Source: Clostridiales bacterium
GTDB lineage: Bacteria; Bacillota; Clostridia; Christensenellales; Aristaeellaceae
Reading direction: 5' to 3'
Assembly (NCBI GenBank): GCA_022776785.1
Contig: JALFHA010000064.1
Coordinates: forward strand, 1-15,379
Length of the DNA stretch: 15,379 nucleotides
The notes beneath the pieces were generated by a model that was given only the letters and a program-made list of their open reading frames with translations, had not been told where the DNA came from and made no database searches. The translations under genes and the position numbers were made by a program. Shown here in pieces: positions 1 to 7,950 of this stretch. Position 1 is the stretch's first letter, and each line of letters opens with the position of its first letter.

Positions 1-80
1 ATGTCCGCGTTCTTCTTGATTCTGTATCGTTTTCAAGGATCATCTGTCAGCCGCTTGCTTGGTGCCTCGCGCTGACAGCT
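1..80 (-). other. rRNA-type transcript leader running off the left edge
   Basis: Read on the minus strand, the RNA from the promoter at 86-114 would start near 79. It opens with a perfect 8-bp inverted repeat (44-51 and 71-78, arms CTGTCAGC/GCTGACAG, 19-nt loop), followed by the box TGATCCTTGAAAAC (29-42). A closely similar TTTGAAAAC box lies in the leaders of 16S rRNA genes and in 16S-23S spacers of Firmicutes. No ORF continues in this direction. I infer that a 16S rRNA or whole rrn operon begins just left of position 1; the rRNA itself is not in the window. Confidence 0.6.
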
Positions 81-85
81 CAGTT

Positions 86-114
86 AGTATACTGCGCTTT
101 ACGCTTTTTGTCAA
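86..114 (-). promoter_or_regulatory. Strong sigma-A promoter, probably for an rRNA operon
   Basis: On the minus strand there is a perfect -35 TTGACA (109-114), a 17-bp spacer (92-108) and -10 TATACT (86-91). This is the closest match to consensus in the window and points away from murB, off the left edge. Its strength and the leader downstream suit a ribosomal RNA operon. Transcription would start near 79. Confidence 0.8.
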
Positions 115-197
115 GCACTTTTTTGAACTTTTTTCGGAGAATTGTCATCTTTTTCGTCGGGCCGCATACATTCTCCCGGCAAGGCATGAATTACCGC

Positions 198-226
198 TTG
201 TCATCACCGCCCGCATCGGGTACAAT
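198..226 (+). promoter_or_regulatory. Promoter for murB-rapZ unit
   Basis: -35 TTGTCA (198-203), 17-bp spacer, -10 TACAAT (221-226). The predicted start, near 233, leaves a leader of about 47 nt before the murB ATG. It lies back to back with the minus-strand promoter at 86-114. No other convincing plus-strand promoter was seen before 7324, so this probably drives murB, rapZ and the DUF255-like gene together. Confidence 0.72.
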
Positions 227-279
227 ATGGAAGCGACAATTACACTTCTACCTATTTCAATTTGGAGGCTTCAGGACGC

Positions 280-1197
280 ATGGACGCGCTGATCAGATCT
301 CTAGTTCAGGAAGGCTTTGCTCCCGAGCGCATCATTCCGGGTGCGCCCATGTCGCGCTGCACGACCTTCCGCGTCGGCGGAAAGGCGGATGTGCTGGTGG
401 ACGTGGCCTCTGCGGAGGAAATCTCCGTCGCCCTGCGCGCTGCGCGCCGCGCGGGCGTACCCGTCACCGTCGTGGGCAACGGCTCCAATCTGCTCGTTCG
501 CGACGGCGGCATCCGCGGGCTGGTGCTGCACATCTCCGGCGCCTTTGCGGACATCCGCCGTGAGGGCGACTGCCTGATTGCGCAGTCCGGCGCGATGCTC
601 AGCGCCTGCGCGCGCCTCGCTCAGCGCGAGGGGCTTGCGGGGCTTGCGGAGCTCGCCGGTGTGCCGGGCACCATCGGCGGCGGCGTCATCATGAACGCGG
701 GCGCTTATGGCAGGGAGCTTTCGCAGGTCGTCACGCGTGTGGATACCATCGCGCTCTCCGACGGCAAGCCGCTCGTCTTTGAGGGCGACGCGCTGGGCTT
801 TTCCTACCGGCATAGCGCGATGATGGATGCCAATGTCATCGTCACACAGGTCATCATGCGGCTGACCCCTGGCGATCCGGAGGCCATTTGCGCGCGCACG
901 GAGGAAACCGCGCGGATGCGCCGTGACAAGCAGCCCCTCGAGTATCCCAGCGCAGGCAGCACGTTCAAGCGCCCGCCGGGGGATTTTGCCGCACGGCTCA
1001 TCGACGAATGCGGCCTGCGCGGTCTGCGCGTGGGCGACGCGCAGGTGAGCGAAAAGCATGCGGGCTTCATCGTCAATCTCGGTCAGGCACGCGCGAGCGA
1101 TATTCTTTCGCTGATGGACGAGGTGCAGCGGCGCGTGCTTGAGGCAACCGGCGTGCGCCTTGAGCCCGAGGTGCGCATCCTCGGGGAGGATGCGTAG
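280..1197 (+). CDS. murB: UDP-N-acetylenolpyruvoylglucosamine reductase (type II MurB)
   Basis: Cytoplasmic FAD enzyme that reduces UDP-GlcNAc-enolpyruvate to UDP-MurNAc with NADPH, the second committed step of peptidoglycan synthesis. The 305-aa length and absence of the extra Tyr loop fit type II enzymes. Visible motifs: FRVGGKAD (30-37), FAD-binding GNGSNLLV (66-73), GVPGTIGGG (127-135) with MNAGAYG (138-144), SYRHS (176-180), the catalytic-serine motif SAGSTFKRP (224-232, Ser227 as proton donor) and EPEVRILG (296-302), whose Glu298 matches the catalytic Glu near the C terminus. I chose ATG 280 because GGAGG (264-268) lies 11 nt upstream; the in-frame TTG at 262 overlaps that site. First gene of a probable murB-rapZ unit, 58 nt before rapZ, an order common in Firmicutes. 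Confidence 0.97.
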   Translation: MDALIRSLVQEGFAPERIIPGAPMSRCTTFRVGGKADVLVDVASAEEISVALRAARRAGVPVTVVGNGSNLLVRDGGIRGLVLHISGAFADIRREGDCLIAQSGAMLSACARLAQREGLAGLAELAGVPGTIGGGVIMNAGAYGRELSQVVTRVDTIALSDGKPLVFEGDALGFSYRHSAMMDANVIVTQVIMRLTPGDPEAICARTEETARMRRDKQPLEYPSAGSTFKRPPGDFAARLIDECGLRGLRVGDAQVSEKHAGFIVNLGQARASDILSLMDEVQRRVLEATGVRLEPEVRILGEDA

Positions 1198-1255
1198 GCT
1201 CACGGCGTACAAAAGCCGTCTTTACAAAAGCGCTTCATATAGAAAGGATACTGGC

Positions 1256-2146
1256 ATGAAATTTCTCATCGTCACCGGTCTTTCCGGCGCGGGCAAGACG
1301 AGCGTCCTGCGCCATCTCGAGGATTTGGGCTTCCTGTGCATGGATAACCTGCCGCCGATGCTGCTGGAGCAGGCGTTCCTGCTGTGCGAGAAGGTCGAGC
1401 CGGATAAGCCCGTCGCACTGAGCGTGGATACCCGCAGCGGCGCGCTGTTCGACCCGCAGGCCGTGCTCAAGGCCATCAGCTCGGGGGCGAGTGGCCATGA
1501 CGTCTCGCTGCTGTTTCTGGAAGCCGACAACGAGGCGCTCATCGACCGATACAAGGAATCGCGCCGCGACCACCCGCTCGCCGAGCGCTCCGCCTCTCTG
1601 GAGGACGCCATCCGCCGGGAGCGCGAGCTGCTCCAGCCGCTGCGCGAGCAGGCCAGCTTTGTGCTCTCCACCGCGGGGCTCAAGCCGAAGGAGCTCTTTG
1701 CGCTTGTGGACGACGTGGTGCTCAGCAGCGAAAGCGCGCAGACCATGCGCGTAGAGATCATGTCCTTCGGCTACAAGCGCGGCATTCCGCGCGAGAGCGA
1801 CCTCGTCTTTGACGTGCGCTTTCTGCCCAACCCGTACTACATCCGGGAGATCCGCGCCTATACCGGCCTCGAAGCGCCCGTGCGCGACTATGTGCTGGGC
1901 AAGGAGGAGACGCAGGCGTTCCTTCGCCACCTGTATGATCTGGTCGATTACCTCATCCCGCTGTATCAGCGCGAGGGCAAGCGACGGCTGATGATCGCCA
2001 TCGGCTGCACCGGCGGCGCACACCGCTCCACGGCCATCAGCGAGGCGCTGGGGACGCACCTGCGCAAGAGCGGGCAGAGCGTCAACGTCACCCACCGCGA
2101 CATCGCCATCGAGGAAGCGAGCTGGCCCTTCCGCCGGACGGTGTAA
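1256..2146 (+). CDS. rapZ: RapZ/YvcJ-family P-loop nucleotide-binding regulator
   Basis: The 296-aa product is full length for the family. An N-terminal P-loop GLSGAGKTS (8-16) is followed by MDNLPP (29-34), SVDTRSG (56-62) and the family segment ending ESRRDHPL (101-108). The C-terminal domain holds FGYKRGIP (171-178), DVRFLPNPYY (186-195) and GCTGGAHRS (250-258). In E. coli RapZ is an RNA adaptor and sensor that controls GlmS and so amino-sugar supply. In Bacillus the homologue YvcJ hydrolyses GTP and affects competence, and the GlmZ/GlmY RNAs are not known there. Linkage to murB supports a role tied to wall precursor supply. ATG 1256 is preceded by GAAAGGA at about 8 nt; the longer in-frame reading from 1139 overlaps murB and lacks family sequence. 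The usual yvcK-whiA continuation is absent. Confidence 0.95.
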   Translation: MKFLIVTGLSGAGKTSVLRHLEDLGFLCMDNLPPMLLEQAFLLCEKVEPDKPVALSVDTRSGALFDPQAVLKAISSGASGHDVSLLFLEADNEALIDRYKESRRDHPLAERSASLEDAIRRERELLQPLREQASFVLSTAGLKPKELFALVDDVVLSSESAQTMRVEIMSFGYKRGIPRESDLVFDVRFLPNPYYIREIRAYTGLEAPVRDYVLGKEETQAFLRHLYDLVDYLIPLYQREGKRRLMIAIGCTGGAHRSTAISEALGTHLRKSGQSVNVTHRDIAIEEASWPFRRTV

Positions 2147-2206
2147 TCCCCGGCATAAAACCGCATCAAAACGCGCATGATGAGCCCAAGTGAAAGGAGG
2201 CTCGCC

Positions 2207-4018
2207 ATGCGCGTTTCTTCTACTGTATATCCCCCGTCTGCGCCTGCCGCGCCGCACCCCGGCAATGCGGGCATCCCGACCGCCGTAAGGCCTCAGACCC
2301 CTGCGCTCCCGGCCTTTTCCGCCTTCGGCGCGGAAGCGCTGGCGCTGGCGCACAGGCGGCACGTGCCCATCTTTCTGCTCATCGGCGAGCAGACGGAGGA
2401 GCTTGCCGATGCCTCCGTCGCCGCGCAGCTCGCCGAGCGCACGGTCGCCGTGCAGCTTTTTCCGGGCGAGCGGCCCGACGTGGAGCTGCTCTGCCAGCGC
2501 GCGGGCGCGATGTTCTCCGAGGAGGGCGCGCTGCCGCTGTGCGCGCTGCTGCTGCCCGACGGCCGTCCCTTCCTCGCCGCGCCGCTGCCGCCGCCGGGCT
2601 TTCCGCTCGATCCCGCGCGGCTGTTTGTCTGGCTGACGCACGCAGACAGACGGTATATGCAGAACCTGCCCGCGCTCGTCGGGCAGGCCTCGGAGGTCGT
2701 GCGCTCGCTGCGCGCAGAGCCGCTTCGCAAGCCCTGCACGCCGGAGGACGCAGCGCACCTGCTCACCCGCGCGCTGAACGCCATTGAGGACAAGCGCTCC
2801 GGCGGCTTCGGCGCGGTCAAGGCCCCGTTCGTCTGCGGGCTGCGCTTTCTTCAGCACGCCGCCGCCCGCGGCAGCCGCGCCGCGCACGCCTCGCTGAACC
2901 GCACGCTGGATGCAATGCTCTCCTCCGCGCTGCTCGATCCGCTCGACGGCCTGTTCTTCCGCTCGACGCTCACGGACGACTGGCGCGTCTTTGTCCCGGA
3001 AAAGCCGCTCGGCGTCAACGCGATGCTCGCGCTCATCCTGCTGGACGCAGGCCGCCGCGAAGAGGCGGTGCGCACGCTGAATACACTGATCTCCGCCTTT
3101 CCGCTTCAGGGCGGCGCGCTCAGCCCCAGCCTGCGCGCGCCGCGCCAGACGTATGCCTTCACGCCCCAGCAGGTCTGCGCCGCGCTGGGCAGTGAGGACG
3201 GCCTGCGTGCCTGCCGCCTGCTGAGCCTTCTGCACAAGGACGCCCGCCCCCTGCCGGAGCTTGCGCCCAGCCGCTTCTCCCCCATGCCCACCGCGCACGC
3301 GCAGCGGGAGGAGCAGGAGAAGCCGCTCTGCCCGACGCTCTCCCCCTCCGTCACCCCGGAGGACGCGGCCTTTCTTCGGCGCGTCTTTCCCGCACTGCTG
3401 CGCGTGCGCGCCGCCCGGGCGCGTCAGCTCCCCGCGCCGCGCGCGGATACAACGGAGTGCGCGCTCGCCAGCGCAATCCTGGCCGCATGCGGCCAGCGTC
3501 TCGGGGAGACGCGCTACACACAGGCCGCACAGCGGGCCGTCGCGGCGCTGTGCGCACTGCCGCCCGCGCAGAGCGCTCCCGCCGGTCTGCCGCCGTCCAT
3601 CGCGCCGACAAGTCCGCTGCGCGCGCAGGCCACCTGCGGCGCCAGCGCCGCGCTCTCCCTCGCCCTGCTGACGCTTGGCCGCGGCGAGGGCATGGACGAA
3701 TACGCGGCGGGCGGCCTGCGCTTGCTCTACGCCTCGCTGCACGCCTTTGTCCGCCCGGACGGGCTGGTCATGCACACGCCGGAGGACGCGGCCGCGTGGT
3801 TTCCGCGCGTGCCCGCGCTCATGGACGGCGAGCTGCCCTCGCCTGCCGCGCTTCTCACGCACGCGCTGCGCCTTGCGCAGGCGATGCGCCCGGACGATTC
3901 GGGCTTTTCCGACGCGGCGGAGGCAATCTGGCACGCCGCAGCGCCCTGCGCCCATGCGCAGCCGCTGTCCTGCGCGGGACTCATCGACGCGATGACCGCG
4001 CAGCCCTTCACCCCTTGA
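2207..4018 (+). CDS. Degenerate YyaL/DUF255-like protein, thioredoxin-type motif lost
   Basis: 603 aa, against roughly 690 for typical YyaL (SSP411) proteins, which join a thioredoxin-like DUF255 domain to an alpha-toroid resembling glycosidases/epimerases. Family landmarks remain in order: PIFLLIG (54-60), ERPDVELL (88-95), LPDGRPF (116-122), GGFGAVKAP (199-207, family GGFG..PKFP), a diverged FVPEKPLGVNA (262-272, family VPHFEKMLYDNA) and DGELPSPAALLTHALRLA (540-557, family DGAIPSGNS...LLRLA). The invariant CHWCH that should follow IG is replaced by EQTEEL, so no redox CxxC remains, and the expected DDK.LTSWNG segment near 410-425 has lost its Trp-Asn. There is no signal peptide, so it is probably cytoplasmic. 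GAAAGGAGG sits just before ATG 2207, which decides the start. The gene lies 60 nt after rapZ with no promoter seen between, and its 3' end overlaps the opposing SNF2 gene. The frame is intact. Function unknown. Confidence 0.72.
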   Translation: MRVSSTVYPPSAPAAPHPGNAGIPTAVRPQTPALPAFSAFGAEALALAHRRHVPIFLLIGEQTEELADASVAAQLAERTVAVQLFPGERPDVELLCQRAGAMFSEEGALPLCALLLPDGRPFLAAPLPPPGFPLDPARLFVWLTHADRRYMQNLPALVGQASEVVRSLRAEPLRKPCTPEDAAHLLTRALNAIEDKRSGGFGAVKAPFVCGLRFLQHAAARGSRAAHASLNRTLDAMLSSALLDPLDGLFFRSTLTDDWRVFVPEKPLGVNAMLALILLDAGRREEAVRTLNTLISAFPLQGGALSPSLRAPRQTYAFTPQQVCAALGSEDGLRACRLLSLLHKDARPLPELAPSRFSPMPTAHAQREEQEKPLCPTLSPSVTPEDAAFLRRVFPALLRVRAARARQLPAPRADTTECALASAILAACGQRLGETRYTQAAQRAVAALCALPPAQSAPAGLPPSIAPTSPLRAQATCGASAALSLALLTLGRGEGMDEYAAGGLRLLYASLHAFVRPDGLVMHTPEDAAAWFPRVPALMDGELPSPAALLTHALRLAQAMRPDDSGFSDAAEAIWHAAAPCAHAQPLSCAGLIDAMTAQPFTP

Positions 4019-7000
4019 GCAGCGTGTGCAGCAGCTCCGCATCGATGGTAAAGAGCGATTCTCCACCCTCCAGCACACCCTCTCCCAGTGCCAGCTTGGC
4101 CTGCTGGAGCCGCAGAATGCGCTCCTCCACCGTGCCCGCCGCAATGAGCGAGAACACCTGCACGCCGCGCGTCTGCCCGATGCGGTAGGCGCGGTCCGTC
4201 GCCTGATTCTGCGCAGCGACGTTCCACCACGGGTCGTAGTGGATCACCACGTCCGCGCCGACGAGGTTCAGCCCCGTGCCGCCTGCCTTGAGCGAGATGA
4301 GGAACACGTCGCCCTCGCCCGCGTTGAACGCGTCGGCCAGACGCAGCCGCTCAGCCTTCGGCGTCTCGCCCGTCAGGCATAGGCAGCGGACGCCCTGACG
4401 CGTCAGCTCCGCCTCAATCAGCTCAAGCATCGACGTGAACTGCGAAAAGAGCAGGATGCGGTGTCCGCCCTCCAGCGAGTCGCGCACGAGCTCCGCGCAC
4501 TGCTCGAGCTTGCCCGAGCCTCCCGCGTAGCCCTCTAGACACAGCCGCGGGTCGCAGCAGAGCTGGCGCAGCCGCGTCAGCCCCGCCAGAATCCTCATGC
4601 GGTCCTGCGCGTCGGCCAGCCCGCCCTCGGCCTCCCGCAGCAGCTTTGCAGACTGCGCCGCGTAGAGCCTGCGCTGCTCGGCGGTCAGCTCGCTGGTCAT
4701 CACCGTCTCCACCTTTTCCGGAAGATCGTCAAGCACATCCTTCTTCATCCTGCGCAGGATGAAGGGCGCTGCCAGCAGCCGCAGGCTCCTGCGCGCATCC
4801 TCGTCCTGCTCGCGCACGATGGGCGTCTCAAAGCGCTCCCTGAACCGCTTGTAGGTGTACAGATAGCCCGGCATCAGGAAGTCGAAGATCGACCACAGCT
4901 CGCTGAGCCTGTTTTCCACAGGCGTGCCCGTCATGGCAAAGCGATGGCGCGCGTGCAGCGTCTTGACCGCCCTGGCGGTCTGCGCGGCGGCGTTCTTGAT
5001 ACATTGCGCCTCGTCGAGCAGCACATGGCTCAGCTCAAGCTCCTTGTAGAGCGGCGCGTCCCGGCGAAGCTGATCGTAGGAGGTGATGAGCAGCTCCGGC
5101 CTGTCCTCCGCGAGCACGCGCCTTCTCTCCGCCGCGCCGCCCATCAGTGCCTGCGCCCTCAGCCCGGGCGTGAAGCGCTCCACCTCGGAGAGCCAGTTGA
5201 GCTGGAGCGACGCCGGGCAGACAACCAGCGCGCGCACCTCCTCTCCCCGCTCCTTGGCACGCAGCAGCATGGCCAGCGCCTGCACGGTCTTGCCCAGCCC
5301 CATGTCGTCGGCGAGGATGCCGCCGAAGCCCGCATCCGCCAGCGCACACAGCCACGAAAGCCCCGCGCGCTGATAGCCACGCAGCGTGCAGCGCAGCCCC
5401 ACGGGCGGCTCGGCGGTCGCGCTCTGCGCGGCGCGCAGCCTGTCCATCCAGTCCCGGAGCTCGCCCGGCGCGTCGAGCCGTATCTGCGGCCTGTCTGCAA
5501 GCGCCGCCTCCAGATACAGCGCCCGGCCCTCGGGCAGCGTCTCGCCCTGCTCGGCGCGATCCGCCGTCGTGTCCAGCTCCTCGAGCAGCCTGCGGGTCTG
5601 CGCCGCCTGCTCAAGTGCCTCCCCGGAGAGGAACGCACCGTCCTTCAGGCGCACGAATTTCCGCTTCTGCCTGTAGGCGGACGCCGCCGCCTCCAGCTCC
5701 TGCTGCGTAAATCCGCCAAGGTCGGCCCTCATAATCAGGCCCTCTCCCTGCACGGACAGCCCGAAGTGCATCGCGCGCGGGCGCGTCACGTTCATGCGCA
5801 CCAGCCTGTCGCTCACCATCACCTCGCCCGCTGCGGAAAGCCCCGGCAGCCGCTCGGTCAGCAGTGCAAAGGCGTCGTCGTCCGACCCGTCAAAGGCGTA
5901 TTCGCCCGGCGCAAGCTCCTCGGGGAAGAGCAAGCGCGCCGCCTCCAGCGCCTCGCGCTCGCCGAAGGTGTCGCGGCGCAGGCCCGGCGTCTCCTCGCCC
6001 ATGCGCACCATGCGCTCCCCATAGTCAAACTCCGTCAGGCAAGTCAGCCGTCCGTTCTCGTCCATGTCCACGCAGAAGCGCGGCCGCATTGGCGCGGGCG
6101 TGTGCTCGGCGATGAGCTGCGCGCCGCTGCGCACCTCAAGGTTCGCCATCGCCGGGCGAAGCAGGCGCGAGCACACCGCGTCCATCTCCGCCTCACCGCG
6201 CACAGGCAGGCCGCCGGGATAGGCCTCCCGCACGGCAAGCACGCGGCGCACGCGCTCAAACGCCTCGCCCGTCATGCACAGCAGGCGCTTTTGCTCCGGC
6301 TCGGCGAAGTATGCGCCCGTCACACCCAGCACCGCATCGCCTGCGGCAACCCGCAGCACCGCGCCCTGCCTGTCCTTTTTCAGCTCGACGGGGAAGCTGC
6401 CGTCGCCCGCCTCCACGCGCACAGACGCGTCTCCCTCCTGCGTGCGCAGTGTCACCTCGTGTCCGAGCAGCAGCTCCATCACCCGGTCAAGCCCCGCGCC
6501 GCGCATGTATACGGCGTCCCGCCCGGTCGTCACCGCTTCGCGCGTCATCGAAACAAGCTGCATCAGCAGCGGCCTGTCCTCCGCGGCAAAGCTGCCCGGC
6601 GCATGGCAAAAGGACAGCCCCTTGCCATAGCTAGCCCACTGGAACCGCTCCACCCGCTGCGCAAACTCCACGATATTGCGCACCACATAGGCGCGCTGCC
6701 TGCCCACGCGCAGGGTCAGCAGCATCCCCTCCGCGCCCACGGGCTGCAGGGCCGGGAACAGGCGCACCGGCGCCTCCTGCGCCTGACGCGCCGGGCTTTG
6801 CAGCAGCTCCGCCAGAAATTCGGTTCGCTGCGCCTCCTGCGCGCGAAGCTGCTGCTGCCGGAATACCTCCTGCGCGCGGAGCTGCTCGCGGCGCTGCTCC
6901 TCCCACTGCCGGCGCTGCTCCTCCGCCCGGCGTCTTTCCTCCCAGCGCTGCTCCATGGCCCGGCGCCGCTCCTCCTGTGCGCCGTCCGCCCCCTCGAGCA

Positions 7001-7277
7001 CGGCAATCATCAGCGCCGCCACATGCTTGCAGCCAAACTGCGTCCGCTCAAAGGCAGGGCAGGTACAGTGGCACTCGGTAAAGCTCTCCCTGCGCATGTC
7101 GTAGCCGAACATCGTCCTGTACGCCTCGCCATGGCCGCGCACAATCGCCTCGTAGCACTTGACCCATGCGCCCGTGCACGTCACCGTGCCGACCCGCCCC
7201 TCTCGCACATAGCTCTGCCCCCGGGCCACATATGCGCTATCCTCAATCGCCCTGCGAACATCCTGCATCGTATACAT
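4008..7277 (-). CDS. SWIM zinc-finger SNF2-family DEAD/DEAH helicase
   Basis: 1089-aa Swi2/Snf2-type superfamily 2 ATPase. An N-terminal SWIM zinc finger has C71-T-C73 and C83-K-H85. It is followed by a Gln/Arg/Glu-rich coiled-coil stretch (about 101-160) and a roughly 450-residue middle region typical of bacterial SNF2 proteins. The motor starts near 628: Walker A in DDMGLGKT (657-664), DEAQ box (755-758), TGTP (783-786), then the C-terminal helicase lobe with LLFSQFTSM (942-950), GGTGLNL (999-1005) and motif VI QATDRAYRIGQ (1025-1035). Every catalytic motif is present, so it should be an active ATP-driven DNA translocase; its target is unknown. AGGAGG (plus-strand 7286-7291) lies 8 nt before ATG 7277. 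It is monocistronic on the minus strand and its last 11 bp overlap the end of the convergent DUF255-like gene. No nuclease or methylase neighbour suggests a defence role. Confidence 0.93.
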   Translation of the reverse strand: MYTMQDVRRAIEDSAYVARGQSYVREGRVGTVTCTGAWVKCYEAIVRGHGEAYRTMFGYDMRRESFTECHCTCPAFERTQFGCKHVAALMIAVLEGADGAQEERRRAMEQRWEERRRAEEQRRQWEEQRREQLRAQEVFRQQQLRAQEAQRTEFLAELLQSPARQAQEAPVRLFPALQPVGAEGMLLTLRVGRQRAYVVRNIVEFAQRVERFQWASYGKGLSFCHAPGSFAAEDRPLLMQLVSMTREAVTTGRDAVYMRGAGLDRVMELLLGHEVTLRTQEGDASVRVEAGDGSFPVELKKDRQGAVLRVAAGDAVLGVTGAYFAEPEQKRLLCMTGEAFERVRRVLAVREAYPGGLPVRGEAEMDAVCSRLLRPAMANLEVRSGAQLIAEHTPAPMRPRFCVDMDENGRLTCLTEFDYGERMVRMGEETPGLRRDTFGEREALEAARLLFPEELAPGEYAFDGSDDDAFALLTERLPGLSAAGEVMVSDRLVRMNVTRPRAMHFGLSVQGEGLIMRADLGGFTQQELEAAASAYRQKRKFVRLKDGAFLSGEALEQAAQTRRLLEELDTTADRAEQGETLPEGRALYLEAALADRPQIRLDAPGELRDWMDRLRAAQSATAEPPVGLRCTLRGYQRAGLSWLCALADAGFGGILADDMGLGKTVQALAMLLRAKERGEEVRALVVCPASLQLNWLSEVERFTPGLRAQALMGGAAERRRVLAEDRPELLITSYDQLRRDAPLYKELELSHVLLDEAQCIKNAAAQTARAVKTLHARHRFAMTGTPVENRLSELWSIFDFLMPGYLYTYKRFRERFETPIVREQDEDARRSLRLLAAPFILRRMKKDVLDDLPEKVETVMTSELTAEQRRLYAAQSAKLLREAEGGLADAQDRMRILAGLTRLRQLCCDPRLCLEGYAGGSGKLEQCAELVRDSLEGGHRILLFSQFTSMLELIEAELTRQGVRCLCLTGETPKAERLRLADAFNAGEGDVFLISLKAGGTGLNLVGADVVIHYDPWWNVAAQNQATDRAYRIGQTRGVQVFSLIAAGTVEERILRLQQAKLALGEGVLEGGESLFTIDAELLHTLLKG

Positions 7278-7311
7278 CCGGTTTTCCTCCTGCGCCGCAT
7301 ATCATCGCTTC

Positions 7312-7340
7312 ATTATATCATAGTTGCCGGGGCGCGCCAA
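7312..7340 (-). promoter_or_regulatory. Promoter of the SNF2 gene, extended -10
   Basis: On the minus strand: -35 TTGGCG (7335-7340), 17-bp spacer, perfect -10 TATAAT (7312-7317) preceded by TGA, giving an extended -10. It physically overlaps the plus-strand thpR promoter over 7324-7340. Transcription would start near 7305, about 28 nt upstream of ATG 7277. Confidence 0.75.
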
Positions 7341-7352
7341 TCCTGCTATACT
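7324..7352 (+). promoter_or_regulatory. Promoter of thpR
   Basis: -35 TTGCCG (7324-7329), 17-bp spacer and -10 TATACT (7347-7352), with a start expected near 7359. The -35 lies inside the spacer of the opposing SNF2 promoter, so RNA polymerase is unlikely to hold both sites at once. Confidence 0.75.
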
Positions 7353-7392
7353 GTTTCCGCCGAATCTGCCCAGAAAGGGGGGGAGCGCGCCC

Positions 7393-7950
7393 ATGCGCCT
7401 GTTCATCGGTCTATCTCTCCCGGAGGACGCGCGCCGCGCCGTGAAAGGCCTCGCCGCGCAGGCCGAGGAGTGCATCCCGGGCCGCTATGTCCTCGCGGAA
7501 AACTACCACATCACCCTCGCCTTTCTGGGCGAGGCGCCCCAGGAGGCCATCCCCCGCATCGGGGAGGTGCTCGCGCGCTGCGCAGCCTGCGCATCCGCGC
7601 CGCTGCTCTCTCCCGGGCCGATCGACGTCTTCGGCCGCATGGAAAACGGCATCCTCGTGCTGCGCATGGACAGCGCGCCATCCCTTGAGCCGCTGCACGA
7701 AGCCCTCTGCGCCGCCCTGCGCGCGCAGGAGCTTCCCGCCTCGGACGGCCCCTTCTCCCCGCACGTCACGCTTGCGCGCCACGCTGCGGCCCGCCCGGAC
7801 GCGCTGCGCTCCCTCTCCGCAGCCGCCGCGCGCGTGCCCGCATTCCGCGCCGGCTGCGCCCGGCTCTTCCTCAGCGCGCGCGATGAAAGCAGCATTCTGC
7901 GCTATACGCCGCTTCTCAGCGTCCCCTTTTCGCCTTCTTTTCCTTCTTAG
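7393..7950 (+). CDS. thpR: RNA 2',3'-cyclic phosphodiesterase (LigT/ThpR, 2H superfamily)
   Basis: 185-aa soluble protein of the 2H phosphoesterase superfamily, which opens 2',3'-cyclic phosphates on RNA ends and has in vitro tRNA half-ligase activity. The two catalytic HxT motifs are H39-I-T41 (in NYHITLAFLG) and H124-V-T126 (in FSPHVTLAR), with spacing and overall length normal for the family. It begins MRLFIGLSLP, the usual family N terminus, which selects ATG 7393; a purine run AAAGGGGGGGAG at 7374-7385 serves as ribosome binding site. An upstream in-frame ATG at 7324 lies inside the promoter and is rejected. Probably transcribed alone. A repeat element begins immediately after its TAG stop. 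Confidence 0.93.
   Translation: MRLFIGLSLPEDARRAVKGLAAQAEECIPGRYVLAENYHITLAFLGEAPQEAIPRIGEVLARCAACASAPLLSPGPIDVFGRMENGILVLRMDSAPSLEPLHEALCAALRAQELPASDGPFSPHVTLARHAAARPDALRSLSAAAARVPAFRAGCARLFLSARDESSILRYTPLLSVPFSPSFPS

Noticed and set aside
262..279. TTG at 262 as the murB start
   Set aside because: It overlaps the GGAGG ribosome binding site that is well placed for ATG 280.
1202..1219. Hairpin ACGGC/GCCGT between murB and rapZ as a terminator
   Set aside because: Only 5 bp, 8-nt loop and no T tract; too weak to call.
1235..4144. 969-aa open frame on the minus strand opposite rapZ and the DUF255-like gene
   Set aside because: Low-complexity Arg/Ala/Gly-rich translation with no domain, lying antisense to genes with clear family motifs; a by-product of high GC content.
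4944..7688. 914-aa open frame on the plus strand opposite the SNF2 gene
   Set aside because: Rich in His/Arg/Leu/Ala with no domain; shadow of the SNF2 reading frame. It also runs across both promoters and into thpR.
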